Source: a virus. From it: 54,963 bases of DNA. The stretch covers positions 1 through 54,963 of IMG/VR virus record IMGVR_UViG_3300046009_012335; one strand, given 5' to 3'. The stretch's first letter is position 1. Each line of letters begins with the position of its first letter. Below are positions 1 to 8,334 of this stretch, one piece after another. Below the pieces are notes generated by a model. It saw nothing but the letters and a program-made list of their open reading frames with translations, was not told the origin of the DNA and did no database searches. The translations under genes were made by a program, and so were the position numbers.

Positions 1-189
1 AACAACAAACGTCCATTATTGCTTAAGCAATTAGACTTTGGAATTAAATATTATACAAATTCTCAATCTATGTATAATGACAAAGATGGTTCAGCTTCAA
101 GCTTACCTACTATTTTATCTCAATCATCGTACGGAGATAGTGAAATTGAAGATTTAATTAGACAAGGTTACAAACCAGTTATACAATGA
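1..189 (+). CDS. C-terminal end of an unidentified protein (partial)
   Basis: An open frame enters from the left edge and gives 62 residues ending in KPVIQ before TGA at 187-189. The next gene starts at 186, so the two share an ATGA overlap and are probably translationally coupled. The tail contains no recognisable motif. Its position immediately before tail tube and sheath genes suggests a neck or tail-completion protein, but that is context only. Confidence 0.75.
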   Translation, partial: NNKRPLLLKQLDFGIKYYTNSQSMYNDKDGSASSLPTILSQSSYGDSEIEDLIRQGYKPVIQ

Positions 190-797
190 TAATTCCAAAC
201 CCTTTACCTCAATCTCAACTTAATAAAAGTAGATTTGATAAGTTTTTACTTATTTTAAATCTACCCCCTATTATGAGAAACAACAACACTAACAATCTTA
301 ATATTAGAACTAAAGAGTTAGTGCAAAAAGAATCGATTCAGTTTTCAGTTTACGGGTCAGTTATACCAACAGTAAGTGTGCCAGAAGTTGAAGCACCTTA
401 TGCTGGCGGTACATATAAGTTATCATCTAATAGTAGACCTCCTTACGATAATATAACAGTTAATTTTACCATAGATAACAAATTTAACAATTACTGGGTC
501 ATTTATAAATGGTTAGATATAATGAGTGATGATGTAGGTATCATTTATAATACCACTGAAGTTACAGATACTGGTAGAGAAACGTATAAACTTAATCCTA
601 AATTACAACCACAAGCATATCAAACTGATTTTACTCTATATGGTAAGGATGAGTTTGATAACAATATTGTTAAGTTTACATATACAAAAGCTTTTCCTAT
701 TTCTTTAGGATCGATAGACTACAATTATAGAGAGCCTGGTGAGATAGAAACCAGCTTTACTTTCGCCTTTTCACAATTCATCACTGAATTGGTATAA
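186..797 (+). CDS. Tail-tube-fold structural protein
   Basis: This 203-residue protein looks like a gp19-type tube-fold virion protein. Around residues 58-95 it has a GSVIP...VPEVEAPYAGG...Y segment followed by a beta-hairpin (NITVNFTIDN), then a W-rich stretch (YWVIYKWLD). It closes with FPISLGSIDYNYREPGEIETSF, the pattern seen at the end of many tail tube and tube-terminator proteins (PISLG...Y...F.FAFSQF). It starts in an ATGA overlap with the preceding gene and sits directly before the sheath gene. It may be a tube paralogue, a tail terminator or a neck component. The fold assignment is by pattern only; the exact role is inferred. Confidence 0.55.
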   Translation: MIIPNPLPQSQLNKSRFDKFLLILNLPPIMRNNNTNNLNIRTKELVQKESIQFSVYGSVIPTVSVPEVEAPYAGGTYKLSSNSRPPYDNITVNFTIDNKFNNYWVIYKWLDIMSDDVGIIYNTTEVTDTGRETYKLNPKLQPQAYQTDFTLYGKDEFDNNIVKFTYTKAFPISLGSIDYNYREPGEIETSFTFAFSQFITELV

Positions 798-813
798 AAG
801 TTGTTCGCGAAAA

Positions 814-821
814 TATAAATA
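814..821 (+). promoter_or_regulatory. T4-late-type promoter box TATAAATA before the sheath gene
   Basis: A perfect TATAAATA octamer, the T4 late promoter consensus (-13 to -6). Its last base is 8 nt before the sheath ATG at 829, so the predicted start of transcription is about 827 and the mRNA would be almost leaderless. Confidence 0.7.
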
Positions 822-828
822 ATAGTAT

Positions 829-3234
829 ATGGCTCGCACAATTGAATCTCCAGGTGTACAAATTACAGAAATTGATCTCAGCACAAGACCAGACGTCCCA
901 ACAGGTACAAGTGTCTTAGTAGCAGGGTTTGCTGCTCAAGGACCGTCTGATGAAGTAATTGAGGTTACTAGCTTGTCAGAATTCACAAATATTTTCGGTC
1001 AGCCACAGACACCAGCTGAAAGATATTTTTATCACTCTGCTGCACCTCTATTCAATACAGCAGCAAGAGTTTACACATATAAATTACCATACGGTGCAGG
1101 TTCAGGAACAGGTTTCGGTGCTAATTACGGTGCATTAGTTTATCCAGTAAGACCAGTTTCTATTGATTATTCAAACCCAGCAACTTACGGTAATACATTA
1201 TCAAGATTTAGCACTTTATCAGCCAATGTATTATATCTAGTAGGTAAACCAACACACTTTGAGCTAACCTCTGATCAATATAATAGCTTATTACAAGGTT
1301 CGTTCCAATGGTCTGATGTACCAGGAACATCATTTAACTCAGTTTCCGATTTCGGTAAAGCAGGTTTTATAGTTCTTAATAAAGGCCAAACATCTGTCAA
1401 CGACATGTTTGAAGGTTACTATATCGGTGCTGTAGATAATTCGAACCTTACACCGGCATCTGATTTTACAGCTGTATTAAATGTATTATCGTTATCAAAC
1501 AGTGCAGTTTCTACAACAAACTACTTAACAGTTCCTTCAACAAGATTAAACTTCGCGCTTTCATCGCAATCAGATAATATTCCAACAACAGACATTGCTG
1601 GTAACCGTGGTTCAAGCGTTTCACAAGTACTTGAAAATGCTTCTACGTTTGATCTATTCGGTGAAACATTTAACGATTCTATTATACTTGGTGTATTCAA
1701 ATTACAGCAATCAGTATTCTCACCAACTACAATCAAATTAGATTACGTCTTTAGTGAGAAGTATGTCGGATCATTCGACTATTGGAGACAAATTAATTCA
1801 CAAAACGGTGGACAGCCAGAAAACTTCTTCTTACCAGCTAAGGATGATGCATCACCTAACATTACGATGTTAGTCAATGATTACATTTCCCATAAGAATG
1901 GTCAAACATGGTTAACTACAGCCGGTGTTCCATCGAACATGGTAAGATTCGTTACTAATAACTACGCAACCAATGCAAGTGCTGCAACATTATTAAGAAC
2001 ATTATCAACATCTTACGGAATTATTAACCCAGCTACTGCAACTGCTCAAGCTAACTCATTAGCATTAGCATTGACCGGTGCGTATGCAACTTTAGGTCAA
2101 GCAGACAACTTGTTTACAGTCGGGGCTTATTCAAACACAGACGTAAAGACAAAAGATCTTGGATCAATTCCACAAAAGCTTGATCGTTTATTTGACGTAG
2201 CAGAAAATACGGAACTATATGACATCGATCTATCAATCGATGCTGGTATGTCAACGATATTTGCAGTAAGCCAGTACATTAAGTCAACACCAAGCTTATC
2301 ATCAACTGTAAATTACTTTGATGATACGGTATTCGTTGCTCCAGTCACTGGTCTATACACAACTGTTCCAGAAAACATTACACCGGAAGCAGCAACCTTT
2401 AAGAATAATTACTTAACAATTGTTAACAAGTATGCAGACTTTGCTGGTCTTGCAAGAAAAGATCACCTTTTCATTGCTGACTTACCAAGAAACATATTCG
2501 TACAAGGACAAAACTTCTTACCACTAAGCAATCCTAATTACAACTTCTCGTTGAACATCTATTCACCGATCAGAAATGTAATAGTACCATTGAATACAAG
2601 CTATTCAACGACTTATGCTAACTGGGCTAAGGTATTTGACAATGTATTGCAAGACTTCTGCTGGGTACCATTCTCAGGATTTGCTGCAACAGCAATGGCA
2701 AATACAGATACACTCTTCCAACCATGGTTTGCACCAGCAGGCTTTGTAAGAGGTAACGTTCCAGGTGTTGTTGATCTTGCTCTTGTACCAAAACAAAAGC
2801 AAAGAGATCAATTATACAAGATATCTACAAATCCAGTAACTTTCTTCCCGAATGAAGGGTATGTAATATACGGTCAAAAGACCCTATTAAAGCAACCAAG
2901 TGCATTTGATAGAATCAATGTAAGACGTCTATTCTTAACTCTTGAAAAGGCTACAGCAAATACAGTTAAATTCTTTGTATTTGAACCTAATACGCTTTTA
3001 ACAAGAACAAGAGTAGTAAATGCATTGACACCTATCTTTGAAAACGCAAAGAACACTGAAGGATTATATGATTACTTGATTGTTTGTGATGAAAGAAACA
3101 ATCCTCCAGCAGTTATTGACGCAAATGAATTAGTTGTTGACATTTATCTCAAGCCAGTAAGAACAGCAGAATTCATTCTTGTTAACTTCTACGCTACTCG
3201 TACAAGCACAAACTTCCAAGAATTGATCGGTTAA
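829..3234 (+). CDS. Contractile tail sheath protein (gp18-like)
   Basis: This 801-residue protein begins with the classic sheath N-terminus (ESPGVQITEIDLS, then a TGTSVLVAGFAAQGP segment and a FxxxFG...A...F module), which in T4-like sheaths links neighbouring subunits. The C-terminus (RTAEFILVNFYATRTSTNFQEL) is also typical of sheath proteins, whose ends form the intersubunit mesh. It is longer than T4 gp18 (659 residues), suggesting an extra surface domain in the middle. It would contract around the gp19-like tube during DNA delivery. It starts right behind a perfect late promoter box and is followed 1 nt later by a small ORF and then the tube gene, the conserved T4 order 18-19. Confidence 0.93.
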   Translation: MARTIESPGVQITEIDLSTRPDVPTGTSVLVAGFAAQGPSDEVIEVTSLSEFTNIFGQPQTPAERYFYHSAAPLFNTAARVYTYKLPYGAGSGTGFGANYGALVYPVRPVSIDYSNPATYGNTLSRFSTLSANVLYLVGKPTHFELTSDQYNSLLQGSFQWSDVPGTSFNSVSDFGKAGFIVLNKGQTSVNDMFEGYYIGAVDNSNLTPASDFTAVLNVLSLSNSAVSTTNYLTVPSTRLNFALSSQSDNIPTTDIAGNRGSSVSQVLENASTFDLFGETFNDSIILGVFKLQQSVFSPTTIKLDYVFSEKYVGSFDYWRQINSQNGGQPENFFLPAKDDASPNITMLVNDYISHKNGQTWLTTAGVPSNMVRFVTNNYATNASAATLLRTLSTSYGIINPATATAQANSLALALTGAYATLGQADNLFTVGAYSNTDVKTKDLGSIPQKLDRLFDVAENTELYDIDLSIDAGMSTIFAVSQYIKSTPSLSSTVNYFDDTVFVAPVTGLYTTVPENITPEAATFKNNYLTIVNKYADFAGLARKDHLFIADLPRNIFVQGQNFLPLSNPNYNFSLNIYSPIRNVIVPLNTSYSTTYANWAKVFDNVLQDFCWVPFSGFAATAMANTDTLFQPWFAPAGFVRGNVPGVVDLALVPKQKQRDQLYKISTNPVTFFPNEGYVIYGQKTLLKQPSAFDRINVRRLFLTLEKATANTVKFFVFEPNTLLTRTRVVNALTPIFENAKNTEGLYDYLIVCDERNNPPAVIDANELVVDIYLKPVRTAEFILVNFYATRTSTNFQELIG

Positions 3235-3235
3235 T

Positions 3236-3427
3236 ATGAATAAAGGCAACACTATAATCTTCACAACACCGTTTGATAGTAATGAACGTACTGGAGTCAT
3301 TCAAGAGGTGACTTCAGCAGGTTATCTAGTAAACGGTGTTTGGTATGGTAAAAATGATATCAAAGTGAAAAATATTTTACTTGACAGTAGAAATTCCTAC
3401 GACAATAACCAACTAATCCTTGGTTAA
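3236..3427 (+). CDS. Small hypothetical protein between sheath and tube
   Basis: A 63-residue protein that I do not recognise. It starts 1 nt after the sheath stop codon, in the same operon, so it is probably co-expressed late. The sequence is beta-rich and compact (IIFTTPFDSNERTGVIQEV, then GYLVNGVWYGKNDIKV), resembling a small SH3-like barrel, but this is only an impression. No signal peptide or membrane segment is visible. Confidence 0.6.
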   Translation: MNKGNTIIFTTPFDSNERTGVIQEVTSAGYLVNGVWYGKNDIKVKNILLDSRNSYDNNQLILG

Positions 3428-3452
3428 GTTTAAAGTAAAAATGACACTAAAA

Positions 3453-3460
3453 CATAAATA
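3453..3460 (+). promoter_or_regulatory. Late promoter box CATAAATA before the tube gene
   Basis: CATAAATA matches the T4 late octamer at 7 of 8 positions and ends 6 nt before the ATG at 3466. The tube gene therefore seems to have its own promoter, as expected for a protein needed in many copies. Confidence 0.6.
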
Positions 3461-3465
3461 ATAAT

Positions 3466-4011
3466 ATGGCAGACGTAAAACAAACGATATCAGATTTTTA
3501 CACGCAGGCACAAACAAGAGATTTCTCACGTACTAATCTCTTTAGAGTGCTAAACATCAATTTCGGTGATGGTAGCACACAAGTTATTGGTGAAAACGAT
3601 TTAGTGTATGCTAGAACAGCTTCATTACCTGCTAAGAGTATTACAACTAACGCTGTACCATATATGGGGCTTAACTTCAACGTTCCAGGTGTAGCTCAAT
3701 ATCCTGGTAGCGACGCATACGTTATTAACTTTTACGCTGATGCAGCTCAAGAATTAAGAGAAAAGTTCCTATTAGTTGTAAACGATACATTCAATGATGC
3801 AACTTCTACAGGTAATTACTTCACACCAAAGCAATCAGCAGTAATTGATTTAGTTCAATTAGATAAGCAACTAGTTAAAATTGCTCAATATCAATTAGTT
3901 GGTGTTGCAATTAAGGAAGTAGGAGCTTTAGCATATGATATGACATCAACAGGTGATATTCAAAACTTTGATGTAACGTTAACATATCATTATTTCCGTA
4001 AAACAGCCTAA
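3466..4011 (+). CDS. Tail tube protein (gp19-like)
   Basis: This 181-residue protein fits the major tube subunit (T4 gp19 has 163). It has the characteristic pattern of an early F.V......G (FRVLNINFGDG), a central TASLPAKSITTNAVPYMGLNFNVPG segment, and a C-terminal LVGVAIKEVGALAYDMTSTGDIQNFDVTLTYHYF strand pair, the usual tube ending. Stacked hexamers of this protein form the inner conduit. It has its own late promoter box and is followed by the only strong hairpin terminator of the tail region, so it is probably made as a short abundant transcript. Confidence 0.85.
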   Translation: MADVKQTISDFYTQAQTRDFSRTNLFRVLNINFGDGSTQVIGENDLVYARTASLPAKSITTNAVPYMGLNFNVPGVAQYPGSDAYVINFYADAAQELREKFLLVVNDTFNDATSTGNYFTPKQSAVIDLVQLDKQLVKIAQYQLVGVAIKEVGALAYDMTSTGDIQNFDVTLTYHYFRKTA

Positions 4012-4038
4012 TTTATAGCTCATATTATTAACAAACTA

Positions 4039-4065
4039 TACCGTACATCACTGTACGGTATTTTT
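4039..4065 (+). terminator. Rho-independent terminator after the tail tube gene
   Basis: A perfect 9-bp inverted repeat (TACCGTACA / TGTACGGTA) with a TCAC tetraloop, followed directly by TTTTT. It lies 28 nt after the tube stop codon and 17 nt before the next start codon, separating the sheath/tube unit from the baseplate unit. Confidence 0.85.
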
Positions 4066-4068
4066 ATG

Positions 4069-4076
4069 CTTAAATA
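4069..4076 (+). promoter_or_regulatory. Late promoter box variant CTTAAATA
   Basis: CTTAAATA ends 6 nt before the ATG at 4082, the same spacing as the better boxes. It follows the tube terminator, where a new promoter would be needed for the baseplate operon. Confidence 0.45.
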
Positions 4077-4081
4077 TTTCT

Positions 4082-4942
4082 ATGTCAGGTATTTTAAACT
4101 CAATAGGTAATGCTACTAAAGGTTTAGCTACTATAGGTGGTATTACTAATCAAGGTGGCTTACCAGCACCAAGTGTAGTTGTTTCAAATCTTGCTATACC
4201 TGGTGTACCTTTAATAAGCTTTAGAGATTACTTCTTAACATCCCTTGAATCTTGGTTTGCTTCTATACCCTTACGTACACAATTTATAGTTTTAATTGAA
4301 AGTTTTCCAGACGATCTTACAACTTCTATCATGCAACAGCTTGAACTAGTGCAAGCTGATAAGAAAGGTTGGGATATTGATAAAGCTAAGTCAGTATTGA
4401 CATCATATCCATTTAATAATGTAGTGGGATGTTTATTTGTTGATGGTGCTTCCATTCCTGACGATGTTTTAACTGCTGAAGTTGCTTCTATTCCTAATAA
4501 TAGAGGCTTTACACAAGGTGGTGTTTTAGGAAATAGAGAAGCTTTTGCATCTAACAATTTAACCATACAAATAAGAGAGACTAATACGTCTTTTGTTGAT
4601 CTAGTAATGAGACCATGGGTAATATTATCAGCTCATAGAGGTTTTATAGCTCAAGAATTACCTCAAAGAAACATAAAAACCAATATTACCGTGATACAAT
4701 ACGCTAAAACGTTTCAAAACATTTCTCAAATACCTAGAAAAATTTGGAGATATTACAATTGTGCTCCTCTATCAGTAGGTACACGTAATTTAACTTACGA
4801 TACTGAAGATATTGAATCATATGATGTAAGTTGGTTATATGATTACTATACTATTGAAAATAGTCTATACATTCCATTACCAGATATTATTTCTAAGATT
4901 GGTAAAGGGAACATACCTAGAATATCTCCATTACAGAGATGA
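4082..4942 (+). CDS. Tube-fold baseplate/tail protein (gp54/gp48-like)
   Basis: A 286-residue protein ending in APLSVGTRNLTYDTEDIESYDVSWLYDYYTIEN, the same closing beta-hairpin pattern as tail-tube-fold proteins. The mid-region (PFNNVVGCLFVDGASIPDDVLTAEVASIPNNRGF) also fits a tube-like beta-sandwich. In T4, gp54 and gp48 are tube-fold proteins that initiate the tube on the baseplate hub. Here the gene opens the baseplate operon and overlaps the next gene by ATGA. An alternative is a specialised tube paralogue. The gp54/gp48 label is inferred from fold pattern and position. Confidence 0.5.
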   Translation: MSGILNSIGNATKGLATIGGITNQGGLPAPSVVVSNLAIPGVPLISFRDYFLTSLESWFASIPLRTQFIVLIESFPDDLTTSIMQQLELVQADKKGWDIDKAKSVLTSYPFNNVVGCLFVDGASIPDDVLTAEVASIPNNRGFTQGGVLGNREAFASNNLTIQIRETNTSFVDLVMRPWVILSAHRGFIAQELPQRNIKTNITVIQYAKTFQNISQIPRKIWRYYNCAPLSVGTRNLTYDTEDIESYDVSWLYDYYTIENSLYIPLPDIISKIGKGNIPRISPLQR

Positions 4943-5727
4943 TATCACAGTATTTTAATTACCCAAAAAACGGTAAACAGTATAAGATAAAAGAAATTTC
5001 GTTTCAGCAGTTTAAACTTCTCAATAAACGTCTTCTTAATGAAGATTTAAAAGATTTAAACGATGTTTTTGAAGAAGTGTGTAGTGGGGTAGTTAATGGA
5101 AAAAATTTAAACAGTTTAGAAAAATTTTACTGCTTAATGATTCTTAGAACCATGATTCATGGTAATGATTTTTCATTCAAAAATAACGATGTTGTTATTA
5201 ACATCAACATTAATACTCTTTTAGATAAACTTAATTTAAATTTTGAAGATATAGTTTTTGAATATGAAAAGAAAAAATATTATTTTAACCTGCCTAAAAA
5301 TTTTTATCATGAAACAGCTTTAGATCTAATTATTGACTGTTTAGTTGGCATTGAAATAAAAAACAATAAGTGGGATTGTAGTGAGATTACTTATAAAAAA
5401 TATAAAATTGATATACTGCAAGAAATTTCATTACCACTTGCTACTGTGTATAAATTGTTGGATGAAAAATTTCAAACATATAGTTTTGAATTTTACAAAG
5501 AATTTGTCTTTAAGATTACAGATGGTTCACTATTAATGCTGTTGAGAAGGTTATTTTACCTCGATATGTCATCATTGTATGATTTTGAATATAGCTGTAT
5601 TAGAAGTTTGAATTTAGGAGTAACTGATATGAGTGTGTATACGTTACCTGAACTTAGAATATTCTTACAACTTCTCACAAAAGAACTTAAGAGTAAGCAA
5701 GGTAGTAATAATGAGTTGAATAGTTAA
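4939..5727 (+). CDS. Hypothetical tail/baseplate assembly protein
   Basis: A 262-residue, Lys/Asn-rich, mostly helical protein beginning MISQYFNYPKNGKQYKIKEIS. It overlaps the preceding gene by ATGA. The opening hint of a short beta segment followed by F.QFK.LNK and a helical body resembles the class of T4 baseplate hub assembly factors and chaperones (gp26/gp51 region). T4 has such genes just before the tape measure, as here. I cannot assign it firmly. No metal-binding motif or membrane segment is visible. Confidence 0.45.
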   Translation: MISQYFNYPKNGKQYKIKEISFQQFKLLNKRLLNEDLKDLNDVFEEVCSGVVNGKNLNSLEKFYCLMILRTMIHGNDFSFKNNDVVINININTLLDKLNLNFEDIVFEYEKKKYYFNLPKNFYHETALDLIIDCLVGIEIKNNKWDCSEITYKKYKIDILQEISLPLATVYKLLDEKFQTYSFEFYKEFVFKITDGSLLMLLRRLFYLDMSSLYDFEYSCIRSLNLGVTDMSVYTLPELRIFLQLLTKELKSKQGSNNELNS

Positions 5728-5747
5728 AGTTAATAGTAAATACCTTT

Positions 5748-6488
5748 ATGAGCAATAATAATTTCAATGATATTTTACAAGAGATCAATAGTACTAAGAC
5801 TACCTTTGAAGCTTATGCTCCATCTACTGAAACTACAGTTCAGTTTCTTCCTTTAACTCTTGCTCAGCAGAAAAACATTATTGAAACGTCAGTTGACTCA
5901 TCTATTGGTGCTTTATTCTTTAATAATACGTTTTATAAAATTTTAAAGCAAAATATTAAAGATGATATTTCTAAGTATAACACTATTGACCGTGTAAATT
6001 TTGCATTGCAATTAAGAAGTCAATTATCTGATACATATGTAAAAAATGATAATAAGATTTCTCTTAAAGATTTATTAGCTAAAAACAAAACAGTAACTGG
6101 TAATATTTTAAGTACAGAAATTGCATCTGATAATTTCACATTTGTCGTGCAAGTACCTAATTTAACGCTAGATGATAAGGTAAACACCATTTTACTTAAC
6201 AAGTATCGTAGTGAAAATCTTAATGGTGGTAAGTTAAAGACGTTAATTAGCGATCTTTTCGTTTACGAAATACTTAAATTTATAGTAAAGGTGAAAATTA
6301 ACGGTAAAGAGTTAGATCTACATCAAGATCTAAATGCTAGTGCCAATTTACTTGAAAAGATAGATAGTATACATCTGGTTAAGGTAACAAACTATATTAA
6401 TGATGTAAGAGATGTGGAGAAAAATCTTGCGACTTTTGCAGGATCCAGTGTAAGCGTTGATATAGTTCCTGATTTCTTTATAGTATAG
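5748..6488 (+). CDS. Baseplate hub assembly protein candidate (gp26-like)
   Basis: This 246-residue protein has an N-terminal QFLPLTLAQQKNIIETSVDSSIG segment. That matches the 'PLT..QQK.ll' signature I associate with the T4 gp26/gp51 family of baseplate hub components and chaperones. The rest alternates helices with an INGKELDLHQDL beta-turn. It lies immediately before the candidate tape measure gene, as the hub assembly genes do in T4 (51-27-28-29). A profile search against that family would settle it. No Shine-Dalgarno is visible upstream. Confidence 0.45.
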   Translation: MSNNNFNDILQEINSTKTTFEAYAPSTETTVQFLPLTLAQQKNIIETSVDSSIGALFFNNTFYKILKQNIKDDISKYNTIDRVNFALQLRSQLSDTYVKNDNKISLKDLLAKNKTVTGNILSTEIASDNFTFVVQVPNLTLDDKVNTILLNKYRSENLNGGKLKTLISDLFVYEILKFIVKVKINGKELDLHQDLNASANLLEKIDSIHLVKVTNYINDVRDVEKNLATFAGSSVSVDIVPDFFIV

Positions 6489-6503
6489 TAATTATATATT
6501 TGC

Positions 6504-6511
6504 CATAAATA
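6504..6511 (+). promoter_or_regulatory. Late promoter box CATAAATA
   Basis: CATAAATA ends 6 nt before the ATG at 6517, giving a predicted transcription start at or next to the start codon. Confidence 0.55.
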
Positions 6512-6516
6512 TAAGT

Positions 6517-8316
6517 ATGGCAGCTGCTGATAAAACGTTAACCGATGTACTTTCTTTACTAACTAAAGTATCGTCACAGTTAAGTGTAAAGATAGATAAG
6601 CTTGAAAAGATGGTTGCAATTAAGCAACCTAAAGCAGAAATAGATAATAAAGATGTAAAAACTAAGGTTACACAAACCTCAGCAATTGATAAGCTATTAG
6701 CAACTCAACTAAAACAGACTGAACCAGAAAAGGTAGTTGAAGAAGAAACTAAAGTGCAGGTTTCAAGTTTCGGTAAAGATGCTGAAACATTTTTAACTAA
6801 ATTGATAGGTGCTACTGCACCTAAACCTACTAAACCTAAAAAAGTAAGCGAAGAGGATGGATTGGTTTCTAAGCTAATGAAATTCCTGCCTATGGTTGGT
6901 CTAGTATTAGGTGGGTTAGGTGGTTTCTTAGCATCTTTATTAAGCGGTGATTTTAAAAATGTACTAGAGCAAATTAAAGCAGGAGATTTTCTCGGTGCTT
7001 TACAAACAGCTGGTAAGATAATATTCAAAACTATACAACCGTATATACAAAGTATACCTATTATCGGTCCAATTTATTCCTTTGCTCAAGCTTATTTAGA
7101 AATAGAAAAAGGTAACATAATTCCAGGGTTAAAATATTTAGCGCAAGGATTTGTAGGTCTTTTACCACTACCGTATGCTGTAAAAGCAGCTATGATAGGT
7201 GGTGTAGAAATGATAGGATCTTTGGTTGAGAAAAAATATCCAGAAATTAAAATACCAACCGGTAAAGGTGATGATGTATTACCTATAGCATTCAATGCAA
7301 TTGGTAAAATATTGAAATTCGGTGTCTTCAAAAGATTGCCGGTACTAGGCTCAGCAATTAACTTTTATGAAGCATACCAAGCTTTTGAAAGTGGTGGAGC
7401 TGCAGGTATTGCAAAAGGTTTAATTAATTTAGGTTCAGGTATAGCTAATTTATTCCCCGGATATGGTACGCTTATATCTATAGGTTTGGATATTTTAAGC
7501 TCTTTAATCTTTTCAGAAGAAGAAGTTGTGGATACTACAACAGGTAAAACGGTAAAACGTATTAGAATGACAGATTTCTACAATACGATATTACCATATG
7601 TCAAAAGAATTCCTTTTGTAGGTAATTTAATAAATTTAGGCGAAGGTATATATGATATATCTAATGGTGATACTATGCAAGGTATCAAAAAATTAGCAAT
7701 GTCTTTGCCATTTGTGGGGGTATTGGTTGAGAGTTTTGAAGTAACAATGGGAACATATGCTAACATATATAATAAAGGCTTAACTCCTATAAGAAATTTC
7801 TACATTAATTTACAAAAGAGTATATTGAAAAATATTTTAATGACTTTACCTGACTCTTTTGGTATAAGAGGAGCGGTAGCAAAGTTTTTCGGTATTTCTT
7901 TAAATGAAGTAGATGCTTCTACTGAAAAGCTTCCAGATTTTAATTTACCAACTACACCATCAAGACAAACTTTAGAAGAAGATAGACAGAAGCAGCTAGA
8001 AACGTTCTTACCACCAGAGCAGTCTACAACCTTACCTGAAACTAATATCAATCCTAATGAAAGAGTTGAGGATATTCTTAATCAGCAGACCAAACTATCA
8101 GATGAAAATAAGAAAGTTTTAGAAAATCTTTCTGAAGCTCAAAGCTCTCTTCTATCAAAACAATTAGAAATGATGGGTAAGCAGCTCAGCATTTTAAATG
8201 AAATAAAATCTAACCTATCTAAGCCTACAAGTAATGTAGTATCAAGCCCTACTGTTGTAACTAACAATTATAACCAGGGAGTATCATTAAGAGGTTTACA
8301 AGGCGTACCAGCATAA
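6517..8316 (+). CDS. Candidate tape measure protein (gp29 position) with three internal repeats
   Basis: A 599-residue protein, close to T4 gp29 (590), in the same position directly before a gp48-like gene. The N-terminal 110 residues are a charged coiled-coil-like region. A Gly-rich hydrophobic segment (about residues 127-150) follows, like the membrane-active part of tape measures. Then come three related units of about 100-125 residues, each with the pattern Y(I/V)...(I/L)P.(I/V)G..(I/Y)......(E/Q)AY...G....GI..L: near 168-190, 270-320 and 350-400. The C-terminus is helical and Ser/Gln-rich. Tape measures set tail length and pass through the tube. The role is inferred from length, composition and synteny; the repeats are seen directly. 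Confidence 0.55.
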   Translation: MAAADKTLTDVLSLLTKVSSQLSVKIDKLEKMVAIKQPKAEIDNKDVKTKVTQTSAIDKLLATQLKQTEPEKVVEEETKVQVSSFGKDAETFLTKLIGATAPKPTKPKKVSEEDGLVSKLMKFLPMVGLVLGGLGGFLASLLSGDFKNVLEQIKAGDFLGALQTAGKIIFKTIQPYIQSIPIIGPIYSFAQAYLEIEKGNIIPGLKYLAQGFVGLLPLPYAVKAAMIGGVEMIGSLVEKKYPEIKIPTGKGDDVLPIAFNAIGKILKFGVFKRLPVLGSAINFYEAYQAFESGGAAGIAKGLINLGSGIANLFPGYGTLISIGLDILSSLIFSEEEVVDTTTGKTVKRIRMTDFYNTILPYVKRIPFVGNLINLGEGIYDISNGDTMQGIKKLAMSLPFVGVLVESFEVTMGTYANIYNKGLTPIRNFYINLQKSILKNILMTLPDSFGIRGAVAKFFGISLNEVDASTEKLPDFNLPTTPSRQTLEEDRQKQLETFLPPEQSTTLPETNINPNERVEDILNQQTKLSDENKKVLENLSEAQSSLLSKQLEMMGKQLSILNEIKSNLSKPTSNVVSSPTVVTNNYNQGVSLRGLQGVPA

Positions 8317-8321
8317 CTGTA

Positions 8322-8329
8322 ATTAAATA
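8322..8329 (+). promoter_or_regulatory. Late promoter box variant ATTAAATA
   Basis: ATTAAATA ends 6 nt before the ATG at 8335. The same octamer precedes the two - strand PTS genes, supporting it as a functional variant. Confidence 0.5.
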
Positions 8330-8334
8330 TTAAC

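Noticed and set aside
4939-6488. Programmed frameshift pair of tail chaperones (G/GT type) before the tape measure
   Set aside because: The two genes here are separated by 20 bp with no overlap and no slippery heptamer that I can see at the end of the first.
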